From the NCBI GenBank assembly GCA_005772895.1, contig SXIH01000024.1:26428-90427 (forward strand): 64,000 nt of DNA, read 5' to 3'. Position 1 is the first letter of the stretch, and every line of letters starts with the position of its first letter. This document shows positions 35,533 to 43,553 of this stretch, piece after piece. Both the position numbers and the translations under genes were made by a program. The notes beneath the pieces are model-generated. The model saw only the letters and a program-made list of their open reading frames with translations. It was not told where the DNA came from and made no database searches. Source of the stretch: Bacteroidota bacterium. Its GTDB lineage: Bacteria; Bacteroidota; Bacteroidia; 2-12-FULL-35-15.

Positions 35533-35563
35533 TAAAAAACCAACCTCGCATGAGATTGGTTTT
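35533..35563 (-). terminator. Rho-independent terminator of the sdh operon
   Basis: On the minus strand AAAACCAATCTC-ATGC-GAGGTTGGTTTT gives a 12-bp stem with one wobble pair, followed by T residues, about 20 bases after the sdhB stop. Confidence 0.85.
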
Positions 35564-35582
35564 CTATAAAATGTAAATCTAA

Positions 35583-36341
35583 TTACGATTTAATATTTGC
35601 AACAAAATATTCGCGGTTCATGCGTGCTATGTTCTCTAATGAAATCCCTTTCGGACATTCAATTTCGCAAGCGCCTGTATTTGTACAGTTTCCAAATCCT
35701 TCTTCATCCATTTGTGCAACCATATTTTTTACACGTGTTGTTGCTTCAACTCTTCCCTGAGGCAATAAAGCCAACTGAGAAATTTTTGCAGAAACAAATA
35801 ACATTGCCGATGAATTTTTGCAAGTTGCAACACAAGCACCGCAACCAATGCAAGCAGCCGCTTCAAACGAAGCATCTGCATCCGGTTTTGGAATAGGAAT
35901 ATTATTTGCATCCTGAGCATTTCCTGTATTCACAGAAATAAATCCACCCTTAGCAATAATTCTATCAAATGCTGAGCGGTCAACTGTTAAATCTTTTATC
36001 ACCGGAAATGCTGCAGCTCTCCATGGTTCTACAACAATTGTATCTCCGTTTTTGAAAGAACGCATGTGTAACTGACAAGTAGTAACTCCGCGTTTTGGTC
36101 CGTGTGGGCGACCGTTAATAAACATACTGCACATTCCACAAATTCCTTCTCTGCAATCGTGATCAAATGCAATTGGTTCTTCGCCTTTATTGATTAACTC
36201 TTCGTTTAAAACGTCAAACATTTCAAGGAATGACATATCCGGAGAAATATCTTTCACAGGATAAGTAACTAATTTCCCCGTTTCTTTGTCGTTTTTCTGA
36301 CGCCAAATTTTTAACGTCAAGTTCATGTTTCCGTGACTCAT
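35583..36341 (-). CDS. sdhB: Succinate dehydrogenase/fumarate reductase iron-sulfur subunit
   Basis: About 252 residues from the ATG at 36341; the longer track ORF would overlap sdhA. The protein relays electrons from SdhA to quinone. The [2Fe-2S] site is CREGICGMC with a later CQLH; the two other clusters are bound by [13 protein letters not shown] and [14 protein letters not shown]. Last gene of sdhCAB, ten bases after sdhA. Confidence 0.95.
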   Translation of the reverse strand: MSHGNMNLTLKIWRQKNDKETGKLVTYPVKDISPDMSFLEMFDVLNEELINKGEEPIAFDHDCREGICGMCSMFINGRPHGPKRGVTTCQLHMRSFKNGDTIVVEPWRAAAFPVIKDLTVDRSAFDRIIAKGGFISVNTGNAQDANNIPIPKPDADASFEAAACIGCGACVATCKNSSAMLFVSAKISQLALLPQGRVEATTRVKNMVAQMDEEGFGNCTNTGACEIECPKGISLENIARMNREYFVANIKS

Positions 36342-36351
36342 AATTTTCAAA

Positions 36352-38331
36352 TTATTTATAACTTCTCGCTGCAATTTTAATTGCTTCAAATTTCAATTCT
36401 TCTTTATGCATTTCATAGGTGTGATTGCCTTTGTTTTCCCAAGCAGCAACGTATGCAAACTCTTCATCTTTACGCATTGCTTCACCTTCTTCAGTTTGTG
36501 ATTCTTCACGGAAGTGACCACCACAAGATTCTGAACGATTCAATGCATCCATACACATCAATTCTCCAAGTTCAATAAAATCAGCAACTCTTCCTGCTTT
36601 TTCTAATTCCGGATTAAAATCATTTGCTGTTCCCGGCACACGCACATCTTTCCAGAATTCTTCTCTCAATGCACGAATTTCAGTAATCGCTTCTTTCAAT
36701 CCTTTATCGTTACGAGCCATTCCGCATTTATCCCACATAATTTTTCCCAAACGTTTGTGGAAATGGTCAACCGATTTTGTTCCTTTTATTGCAAATAATT
36801 TATCGATGATTGCTTGTGCATCTTTTTCTGCATTTACGAATGCTTCGTGATCTGTTGAAATTGCTTTTACAGAAATTTCTTTTGATAAATAAGCGCCAAT
36901 AGTATATGGAATTACAAAATAACCATCCGCTAAACCTTGCATCAATGCTGATGCTCCAAGTCGGTTAGCACCGTGGTCAGAAAAATTTGCTTCACCCAAT
37001 GCATACAATCCGGGAACAGTAGTCATCAAATTATAATCCACCCAAAGTCCGCCCATTGTATAATGTACAGCTGGATAAATTCTCATTGGAACTTCGTATG
37101 GATTTTCTCCTGTAATTTGTTCGTACATCTCAAACAAGTTTCCGTATTTTTCTTCTACTACTTGTTTTCCGAAAACACGAAGTTGTTCGGCAGTTGGATT
37201 GGAAATATTTAATTTTTTTGCTTGAGTTTTTCCGTAACGTTCAATCGCTGCTTTGTAATCTAAGTAAACAGCCATTTTAGAATTACCTACTCCGTAACCA
37301 GCATCACAACGCTCTTTGGCAGCACGTGAAGCAACATCACGTGGAACTAAATTTCCGAATGCAGGATATCTTCTTTCTAAATAATAATCTCTTTCGTCTT
37401 CCGGAATTTCATTTGCTTTACGGGTATCGCCTTGTTTTTTCGGAACCCAAATTCTTCCATCGTTACGAAGTGATTCACTCATCAACGTTAATTTTGATTG
37501 GTGATCTCCTGAGACAGGAATACAAGTCGGGTGAATTTGAGTGAAGCAAGGATTTCCAAAGAATGCACCTTTTTTATGTGCTTTCCAAGCTGCAGTCACA
37601 TTGCTTCCCATTGCATTTGTAGAAAGATAAAACACGTTTCCGTATCCACCTGTACACAATAAAACTGCGTGACCAAAATGACGTTCCAGTTTTCCGGAAA
37701 TTAAATCGCGTGCAATAATTCCTCTGCATTTTCCTTCAATGTTTACCACTTCCAACATTTCGTGGCGTGCAAACATTTCTACTGTTCCTAATCCTACTTG
37801 TCGTTGCAATCCACTGTATGCGCCTAATAATAATTGTTGTCCTGTTTGTCCGGCAGCATAAAAAGTTCGTTGAACTTGTGTTCCACCGAATGAGCGGTTA
37901 CTCAACATTCCACCATATTCACGTGCCAATGGAACGCCCATTGCCACACATTGATCAATGATGTTTGCACTTACTGATGCTAAACGGTAAACGTTTGCTT
38001 CACGTGCCCGGTAATCGCCACCTTTAATAGTATCATAAAATAAACGATAGGTGCTATCACCATCATTCTGATAATTTTTTGCAGCATTGATTCCACCTTG
38101 TGCAGCAATAGAGTGCGCTCTACGTGCAGAATCCTGAAAACAAAAAACTTTTACTTTGTATCCCATTTCAGCCAAAGACGAAGCAGCAGAAGCTCCTGCT
38201 AATCCGGAACCAACAACTATTACTTCTAAACTTCTTTTGTTTGCAGGGTTTACAAGAGCAACGGAAGATTTATATTTTTCCCATTTCTGCTCTAATGGTC
38301 CTTCAGGAATTTTTGAATCTAATTTTGACAT
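36352..38331 (-). CDS. sdhA: Succinate dehydrogenase/fumarate reductase flavoprotein subunit
   Basis: 659 residues. It oxidises succinate to fumarate with covalently bound FAD. Visible are the dinucleotide motif [19 protein letters not shown], the FAD-linked histidine in [16 protein letters not shown], and the [12 protein letters not shown] substrate region. The C-terminal helical domain follows. Middle gene of the operon, 18 bases after sdhC. The protein resembles the long epsilonproteobacterial/Bacteroidota type that works with a five-helix cytochrome b. Confidence 0.96.
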   Translation of the reverse strand: MSKLDSKIPEGPLEQKWEKYKSSVALVNPANKRSLEVIVVGSGLAGASAASSLAEMGYKVKVFCFQDSARRAHSIAAQGGINAAKNYQNDGDSTYRLFYDTIKGGDYRAREANVYRLASVSANIIDQCVAMGVPLAREYGGMLSNRSFGGTQVQRTFYAAGQTGQQLLLGAYSGLQRQVGLGTVEMFARHEMLEVVNIEGKCRGIIARDLISGKLERHFGHAVLLCTGGYGNVFYLSTNAMGSNVTAAWKAHKKGAFFGNPCFTQIHPTCIPVSGDHQSKLTLMSESLRNDGRIWVPKKQGDTRKANEIPEDERDYYLERRYPAFGNLVPRDVASRAAKERCDAGYGVGNSKMAVYLDYKAAIERYGKTQAKKLNISNPTAEQLRVFGKQVVEEKYGNLFEMYEQITGENPYEVPMRIYPAVHYTMGGLWVDYNLMTTVPGLYALGEANFSDHGANRLGASALMQGLADGYFVIPYTIGAYLSKEISVKAISTDHEAFVNAEKDAQAIIDKLFAIKGTKSVDHFHKRLGKIMWDKCGMARNDKGLKEAITEIRALREEFWKDVRVPGTANDFNPELEKAGRVADFIELGELMCMDALNRSESCGGHFREESQTEEGEAMRKDEEFAYVAAWENKGNHTYEMHKEELKFEAIKIAARSYK

Positions 38332-38349
38332 ATCTTGAAAATTCTAATT

Positions 38350-39027
38350 TTATTTAACTATACCGAAGTAAACACTTATTGGCATTGCTGCAAAAACTAT
38401 GGTGATAAGAATAGAAAACCATAATCCTGCTAATTTAACTAATGGAGTATATTTTGGATGATTTAGCCCTAATGTCTGAAAAGAAGATTGGAATCCATGT
38501 GCTAAGTGATATCCCAAAGAAATGACACCTAGCAAGTAAACCAGCACAATTAATGGATTGTGAAATACTTCGATAATTTCAATATATGTATTATGTTCGT
38601 CAATTGTTCCACCAAATTGAGCCGCTTTTGTACCAACCCAAAAATGAGATAAATGGATAACTAAAAACATCAATAGTAAAGAACCTAAAATTCCCATTGA
38701 GCGGGAATACCATTTACTGTTTGCTTTGCCGTCATTTACAGCATATTTAACCGGACGCGCTTTTTGGTTTTTCAATGTTAAAACTAGTGCCTGCACAATA
38801 TGTAAAATGATTCCAATAAATAAAACAATTTCCATTATTCGTATAATTGGATTTGTAGCCATAAAATGTGCCCCTTGATTAAACAGGTCGCCACCATCCA
38901 TAGCAAAAATAAATGAGTTAAGCGTTGCGTGAACTACAAGAAATGAAATTAAAAATAAACCTGTCAGGCCCATTAATAACTTTTTTCCGAGTGATGATTG
39001 AATAAAATTTGCGGAGGAATTACTCAT
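38350..39027 (-). CDS. sdhC: Succinate dehydrogenase cytochrome b subunit
   Basis: 225 residues with five membrane helices, the single-anchor (b558) type, so no sdhD is expected. Conserved histidines for heme are visible in the helices (LVVHATLN, GIILHIVQAL, LVIHLSHFW, SLGYHLAHGFQSSFQTLGLNHP). First gene of sdhCAB. A good -7 box lies about 35 bases upstream of the start. Confidence 0.95.
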   Translation of the reverse strand: MSNSSANFIQSSLGKKLLMGLTGLFLISFLVVHATLNSFIFAMDGGDLFNQGAHFMATNPIIRIMEIVLFIGIILHIVQALVLTLKNQKARPVKYAVNDGKANSKWYSRSMGILGSLLLMFLVIHLSHFWVGTKAAQFGGTIDEHNTYIEIIEVFHNPLIVLVYLLGVISLGYHLAHGFQSSFQTLGLNHPKYTPLVKLAGLWFSILITIVFAAMPISVYFGIVK

Positions 39028-39060
39028 AAGAATAAAAATTATTTTTCAGTTTTTCGTGAA

Positions 39061-39068
39061 CAAACGTA
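39061..39068 (-). promoter_or_regulatory. Candidate -7 box of the sdhCAB operon
   Basis: TACGTTTG on the minus strand, an exact TAnnTTTG, 34-41 bases upstream of the sdhC ATG. The upstream tract is T-rich; no strict TTG at -33. Confidence 0.55.
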
Positions 39069-39438
39069 CACAAAAAAATCAGTAATAAAAATTGTAATTA
39101 TCCAATTTTGGGATTTTAGAAAAATGATTTTAGAAAAAGATTTTGTTGGAAATTTTAATTTATTTTATGTCAAAAAAGAGTAAAAAAACCAAAATTTTTG
39201 AAGCTGTTTTTAATAACACAATTTCTCAGCGTTTTTTCAGCTTTAAGAACGGATTATTTAACCTAAAAAATGCATTTTAACTATTTGATAATCAAATATT
39301 TGAAAAAAAATATGTTTATTTGAAAATAATATTTTAAATTCGTGCAACTATATATGGTTTTTTGACATCTACTAGTACGTATACTCTCGTTCATCAGTAA
39401 AAAATATGTAATTGTCGAAATTAAATTATAAAAACAAA
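39069..39438. other. AT-rich intergenic region between sdhC and the first adhesin
   Basis: Non-coding by eye: the short track ORFs here have no family features. It carries the promoter regions of two divergent transcripts and the leader element at 39343-39363. Confidence 0.6.
39343..39363 (+). promoter_or_regulatory. Leader element shared with the paralogous adhesin gene
   Basis: TGCAACTATATATGGTTTTT is matched upstream of the second adhesin (43471-43490) with a single difference. It lies about 75-95 bases before the start codon in both cases. No exact TAnnTTTG box is seen beside it, so it could be an alternative promoter part, an operator or a 5' leader motif. Confidence 0.5.
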
Positions 39439-42216
39439 ATGGTAAAAAGTAAATTACTCCTAAGTTGCACGCTACTCCTGGCGTTCTCTTTATTAAAAAC
39501 CAATTCAAATGCTCAGGTATGGCCAGTTGGCCCTGATGTTTATATTCAGGGAACAAGTGTAGAATTTGGAATCCGCGGTATTGGCGGGTTTGAAGGAATT
39601 GATGTTGCAACATCTCCTGTTCCACTTGGAATGCACTTGCGTTCTGCAAACAACTTGTTTGGATTCGTTGCTAATCCTCAATTAAATGCTTGGGCAGGTT
39701 CTGCATTTGATGGCGATTTCTTTACTCCTGGAAGTCCTGAAAATGGATGGGGGTATGAAATCGGAACTACAGGAACTGTAGCAGCGGGAACTCTAGGCGG
39801 TAATAACTGTGCTTATTTACAGCAAATAGATGGCGCAATGACAGGTACAAATACAATTTTTAGTTGTTACGAAGCTGATTGGGAAGGCGATGCTACAACA
39901 GGAACTGATCTTCATTTTAAAATAAATTACTTTTTGCAAGCTGGTGATTTATTTTATACAACCACTGTATCTATTACCAATAACACATCTGCAACAATTC
40001 CAGAGATGTACTACTATAGAAATTTGGATCCGGATAATAACCAGGAAATTGGTGCTGGTTTTACTACTAATCAAGAGATTGTAGATAACCCTCCATCATC
40101 TTTATGTAATCTTGCTCACGTAGCAGCAACACAAACTACCCCATGGAATAATTATCTTGGATTAGCGGCTATTGGCCCTAACTGGAGGGCATGTTACGGA
40201 GGTTTCTCTAATCGTGATGGTTCTGATTTATGGAATGCAGTTGGTTTTACTCAAACAGTAGGTGCTACAAATACTGCTGATGAAGGGATTTCACTAGCGT
40301 ATAAAATTACAAACTTAGCTCCAGGGGCAACAGAAACATTTAAATTCTTAATCATTTTGGATGCAGCATCTGCAAACAACGCGATTAACAACTCATTATA
40401 TTTTACTTATCCCGGATCTTCAGGAGCACCTCCTTCTGTATGTACACCTTACGTAGATACTGTTATGACTTGTGGAGGACCTGTGCCAATTTCAATTACC
40501 GGTCCAATTGTAAATGATTTTTCTTGGTCTTGGACACCAACAGCAGGATTAACGCCAGCAACAGGGCCAACTGTTGTTGCCAACCCGTCTGTTACTACTA
40601 CTTATACCGCTACCGGAACACCACTGAATTCATGTGTTAACCCGGTTACACTGACATTTGTCGTGATGGTTACTCCGGGTGGAGGTAATAACCCTGTTAT
40701 TACTGCCGTCCCTCCGATGTGCGTCTCCGATCCGGCCGTCACATTTGTGGCCGATACCGCTGGCGGAATGTGGTCTGTTACTCCAAGTTGTGGTGGATGT
40801 TTGAATGCCACAACAGGTGTGTTTGACCCTTCATTAGCAGGGGCAGGAACATATTTGATTACTTATACAACTACTAATACATGTAATTCAACAGATACAA
40901 TGAATGTGGTTGTAAATGGTACAGATCCTACAATTGCTGCTACAACGCCTGTTTGTGCGGGTTCAGCACCATTTACTATGACAGCTGCTTCAGGCGGTGG
41001 AACATGGTCAGCTACATGCGGTAGTTGTATTAATTCATCAACAGGATCGTTTGACCCAACAACTGCCGGAACATTTACGGTGACATATTCAATTGCCGGA
41101 ACATGTACTGCTGTGGATACACAATTAGTTGTAGTAAATCCAACGGTCCCTCCTACAACTGGTTTCTCTTATAATAGTCCGGTTTGTATAGGTGGTCCGA
41201 ATCCAACATTAACTACTGTTGCAGGATTTACAACAGGAGGTGTGTTCTCTGCAACACCTGCAGGTTTATCTATTAACTCTGGAACAGGTGCTGTGGATTT
41301 ATCTACTAGTTCAGCTGGAACATATACGATTACTTATTCGTATGCTGCTACAGGTTGCGGACCTGCTGGTTCAAGTACTTCCACATTGGTGGTTGATCCA
41401 CTGATTGTACCGGTACTTGGATTCTCATATCCTCAAACTTGTGCTACTGATACAGCTGATGCATCACCAACACCAGTGGCTGGTTTCACAACTGGTGGAA
41501 CATATACTTCAACTCCAGCCGGACTAGTGATTGATGCTATTACCGGTGTGATTGATGTAAATAACAGTACACCTGGAACATATACAATTACTTATTCTGT
41601 TGTTGGTTCTACTGTATTATGTACTGCATCAGGAAGCGGAACAGCTTCATTTACAATTAATCCTTTACCAGTTATAATGATGGGTGGTGAACAAACTGTT
41701 TGGATAGGAGATGGAACATGGATTTATGCAGCTGGTGGTGCTACTTATTCTTGGAGCCCTACACAATATTTAGGTTGTCCTACATGCGATAGTACTACAG
41801 CAACTCCACCACAAACAACAGAATATTGTGTTACAGTAACTACTGCAGCAGGTTGTATCGACAGTGCTTGTGTGAAAGTAAATGTTGAAATACCTTGTCC
41901 AAGCAATAGAAACTTAGGTCTACCAAACGCATTTAGTCCTAATAATGATGGCTTTAACGATGGCTTCTGCTTGAATGGTTGGGGTGATTGTATCGCTAAA
42001 TTTGAAATAGTAATCTTCGATCGTTGGGGAGAAAAAGTTTACGAATCACATGACCCTGATTTCTGTTGGGATGGTGTATACAAAGGAAAAGCTTTAGATC
42101 CTGCTGTGTTTGTTTATTTCGTTAAGGCGACTTATGAAACTGCTGGAACAACACCTATTAGTCCTAAAGGGACAGTGGATGTAAATAAAACAGGAAATAT
42201 TTCTCTTGTCAGATAA
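39439..42216 (+). CDS. Giant secreted adhesin with gliding-motility type (type B) C-terminal domain, paralogue 1
   Basis: About 925 residues from ATG 39439 (the track's TTG at 39412 precedes a less typical N-terminus). Signal peptide ending near NSNAQ; an N-terminal domain of about 340 residues shared with the second adhesin (FGFVANPQLNAWAGSAFDGD, AYKITNLAPGATETFKFLII); then Ig-like repeats of 65-75 residues with paired cysteines; finally the type B sorting domain (LPNAFSPNNDGFNDGF, IFDRWGEKVYES). Export through the type IX system to the surface is the known role of that tail. porP/sprF follows after 35 bases. Confidence 0.88.
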   Translation: MVKSKLLLSCTLLLAFSLLKTNSNAQVWPVGPDVYIQGTSVEFGIRGIGGFEGIDVATSPVPLGMHLRSANNLFGFVANPQLNAWAGSAFDGDFFTPGSPENGWGYEIGTTGTVAAGTLGGNNCAYLQQIDGAMTGTNTIFSCYEADWEGDATTGTDLHFKINYFLQAGDLFYTTTVSITNNTSATIPEMYYYRNLDPDNNQEIGAGFTTNQEIVDNPPSSLCNLAHVAATQTTPWNNYLGLAAIGPNWRACYGGFSNRDGSDLWNAVGFTQTVGATNTADEGISLAYKITNLAPGATETFKFLIILDAASANNAINNSLYFTYPGSSGAPPSVCTPYVDTVMTCGGPVPISITGPIVNDFSWSWTPTAGLTPATGPTVVANPSVTTTYTATGTPLNSCVNPVTLTFVVMVTPGGGNNPVITAVPPMCVSDPAVTFVADTAGGMWSVTPSCGGCLNATTGVFDPSLAGAGTYLITYTTTNTCNSTDTMNVVVNGTDPTIAATTPVCAGSAPFTMTAASGGGTWSATCGSCINSSTGSFDPTTAGTFTVTYSIAGTCTAVDTQLVVVNPTVPPTTGFSYNSPVCIGGPNPTLTTVAGFTTGGVFSATPAGLSINSGTGAVDLSTSSAGTYTITYSYAATGCGPAGSSTSTLVVDPLIVPVLGFSYPQTCATDTADASPTPVAGFTTGGTYTSTPAGLVIDAITGVIDVNNSTPGTYTITYSVVGSTVLCTASGSGTASFTINPLPVIMMGGEQTVWIGDGTWIYAAGGATYSWSPTQYLGCPTCDSTTATPPQTTEYCVTVTTAAGCIDSACVKVNVEIPCPSNRNLGLPNAFSPNNDGFNDGFCLNGWGDCIAKFEIVIFDRWGEKVYESHDPDFCWDGVYKGKALDPAVFVYFVKATYETAGTTPISPKGTVDVNKTGNISLVR

Positions 42217-42251
42217 CGTTTAAGAGAGATAAGAGGGAAGAAAATTTAAAT

Positions 42252-43322
42252 ATGAAAAAAGTAATTTTAATTATTGGAGGGGTTTTCGTAGTAGGGGGAA
42301 GTGCATTTTCGCAAGATTTGCACTTTTCTCAGTACAACGAAAATCCTTCTCTGCTTAATCCGGCTCTTACAGGTTCTTCCTATGTAATGAGAGCATCTGT
42401 TATTTATAAAGATCAGTGGCGTAGTGTTACTGTTCCTTATAAAACATTTGGTGCTTCTTTTGACATGAAGTTCAAAGCAAGTAGTTGGGATAAAGTGGAT
42501 CCGTTTAAAACAAGAACATTTAAAAAATCTTTTAATAGAGTATCTGGCGGATTAGCGTTTTATAGTGATAAAGCGGGTGATGGAAACATGGGAACTAACC
42601 TTGTGAATCTTTCATTGGCTACATTTATCAAAGCAGGAGACCACTCTTCATTTTCATTAGGGTTGCAAGGAGGAGTGGTTCAAAAAACAATCGACTATTC
42701 TAAATTGATTTTTTCTAATCAATATAATGGTTCAACCGGATATGATCAAACAATTCCCAATGGAGAACAATACGGCTCTAAAAGCTTTGTGTATGCTGAT
42801 TTTGCAGGTGGTTTGCTTTGGAATTATTCACGAGAAGAATCTTCTATTGGAGAAAATAATCAGATAAAAGCAGACGCTGGTGTTGGTGTTTTTCACATCA
42901 ACAGACCAAAACAAAAATTTTTAGTTGGAACAAATGAAAAATTATTTTCTAAATATGTTGTTCACGGAAAATTATTGATGGGAATTCCTCATTCAAATGT
43001 TGGGTTAGCTCCAAGTATTATTTATCAAGTTCAAGGACCTACTAAAGAAATTATAGGTGGATTGATGATTAAGTATTACCTAAAAGATGATTCGAAATAT
43101 ACTGGTTATATAAAGAGATCTTCTATAGGATTAGGTGTTTATTATCGTGCTAAAGATGCTGTTATTGCTAATATTCTTATTGAAATGGGGCAATATGCAA
43201 TAGGTTTCAGTTATGATATAAATACCTCTAACCTTAGTAAAGTAAGTACTTTAAGAGGTGGTCCGGAAATTATGTTGAGATTTAATTCGGCAAATCCATA
43301 CCTATTCCAAAAACGATATTAA
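42252..43322 (+). CDS. PorP/SprF family type IX secretion membrane protein
   Basis: 356 residues with signal peptide, starting the mature part with QDLHFSQYNENPSLLNPALTG, the hallmark of the family, followed by outer-membrane barrel strands. PorP/SprF proteins help specific type B tailed proteins through the type IX translocon. Its position between two such proteins suggests it serves them. It ends at a strong terminator, so the first adhesin and this gene form one transcript. Confidence 0.93.
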   Translation: MKKVILIIGGVFVVGGSAFSQDLHFSQYNENPSLLNPALTGSSYVMRASVIYKDQWRSVTVPYKTFGASFDMKFKASSWDKVDPFKTRTFKKSFNRVSGGLAFYSDKAGDGNMGTNLVNLSLATFIKAGDHSSFSLGLQGGVVQKTIDYSKLIFSNQYNGSTGYDQTIPNGEQYGSKSFVYADFAGGLLWNYSREESSIGENNQIKADAGVGVFHINRPKQKFLVGTNEKLFSKYVVHGKLLMGIPHSNVGLAPSIIYQVQGPTKEIIGGLMIKYYLKDDSKYTGYIKRSSIGLGVYYRAKDAVIANILIEMGQYAIGFSYDINTSNLSKVSTLRGGPEIMLRFNSANPYLFQKRY

Positions 43323-43345
43323 TACCACTGTTTTAAAATTTTTTT

Positions 43346-43376
43346 AGCCCTGAGGTTCAACCTTAGGGCTTTTGTT
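43346..43376 (+). terminator. Rho-independent terminator after porP/sprF
   Basis: AGCCCTGAGGT-TCA-ACCTTAGGGCT, an 11-bp stem with one G-T pair, then TTTTGTTTTTT. Confidence 0.9.
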
Positions 43377-43470
43377 TTTTGTAGTTTTTAAGCTACCCTT
43401 TCGAAACCTAAGAATGAACCATAATAGACTTCCAAAACTGCTCATTTAATTGAAATTTATCTTACTTTTA

Positions 43471-43490
43471 TGCAACTATATCTGGTTTTT
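43471..43490 (+). promoter_or_regulatory. Leader element, second copy
   Basis: TGCAACTATATCTGGTTTTT, the near-identical partner of 39343-39363. A -7-like TACTTTTA (43463-43470) is directly upstream, so the element could mark the transcript start. Confidence 0.5.
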
Positions 43491-43553
43491 AATCGTCTAT
43501 GATATACTAAAACTGAGCAAGAAATTACCAATTAATATATAGAAGAATTTAAG

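Noticed and set aside
38998-39183. 61-residue plus-strand ORF in the sdhC upstream region
   Set aside because: It begins inside sdhC antisense and covers the sdh promoter; no coding character.
39281-39649. 122-residue minus-strand ORF before and inside the first adhesin
   Set aside because: It overlaps the signal peptide and head domain of the adhesin and has no family features.
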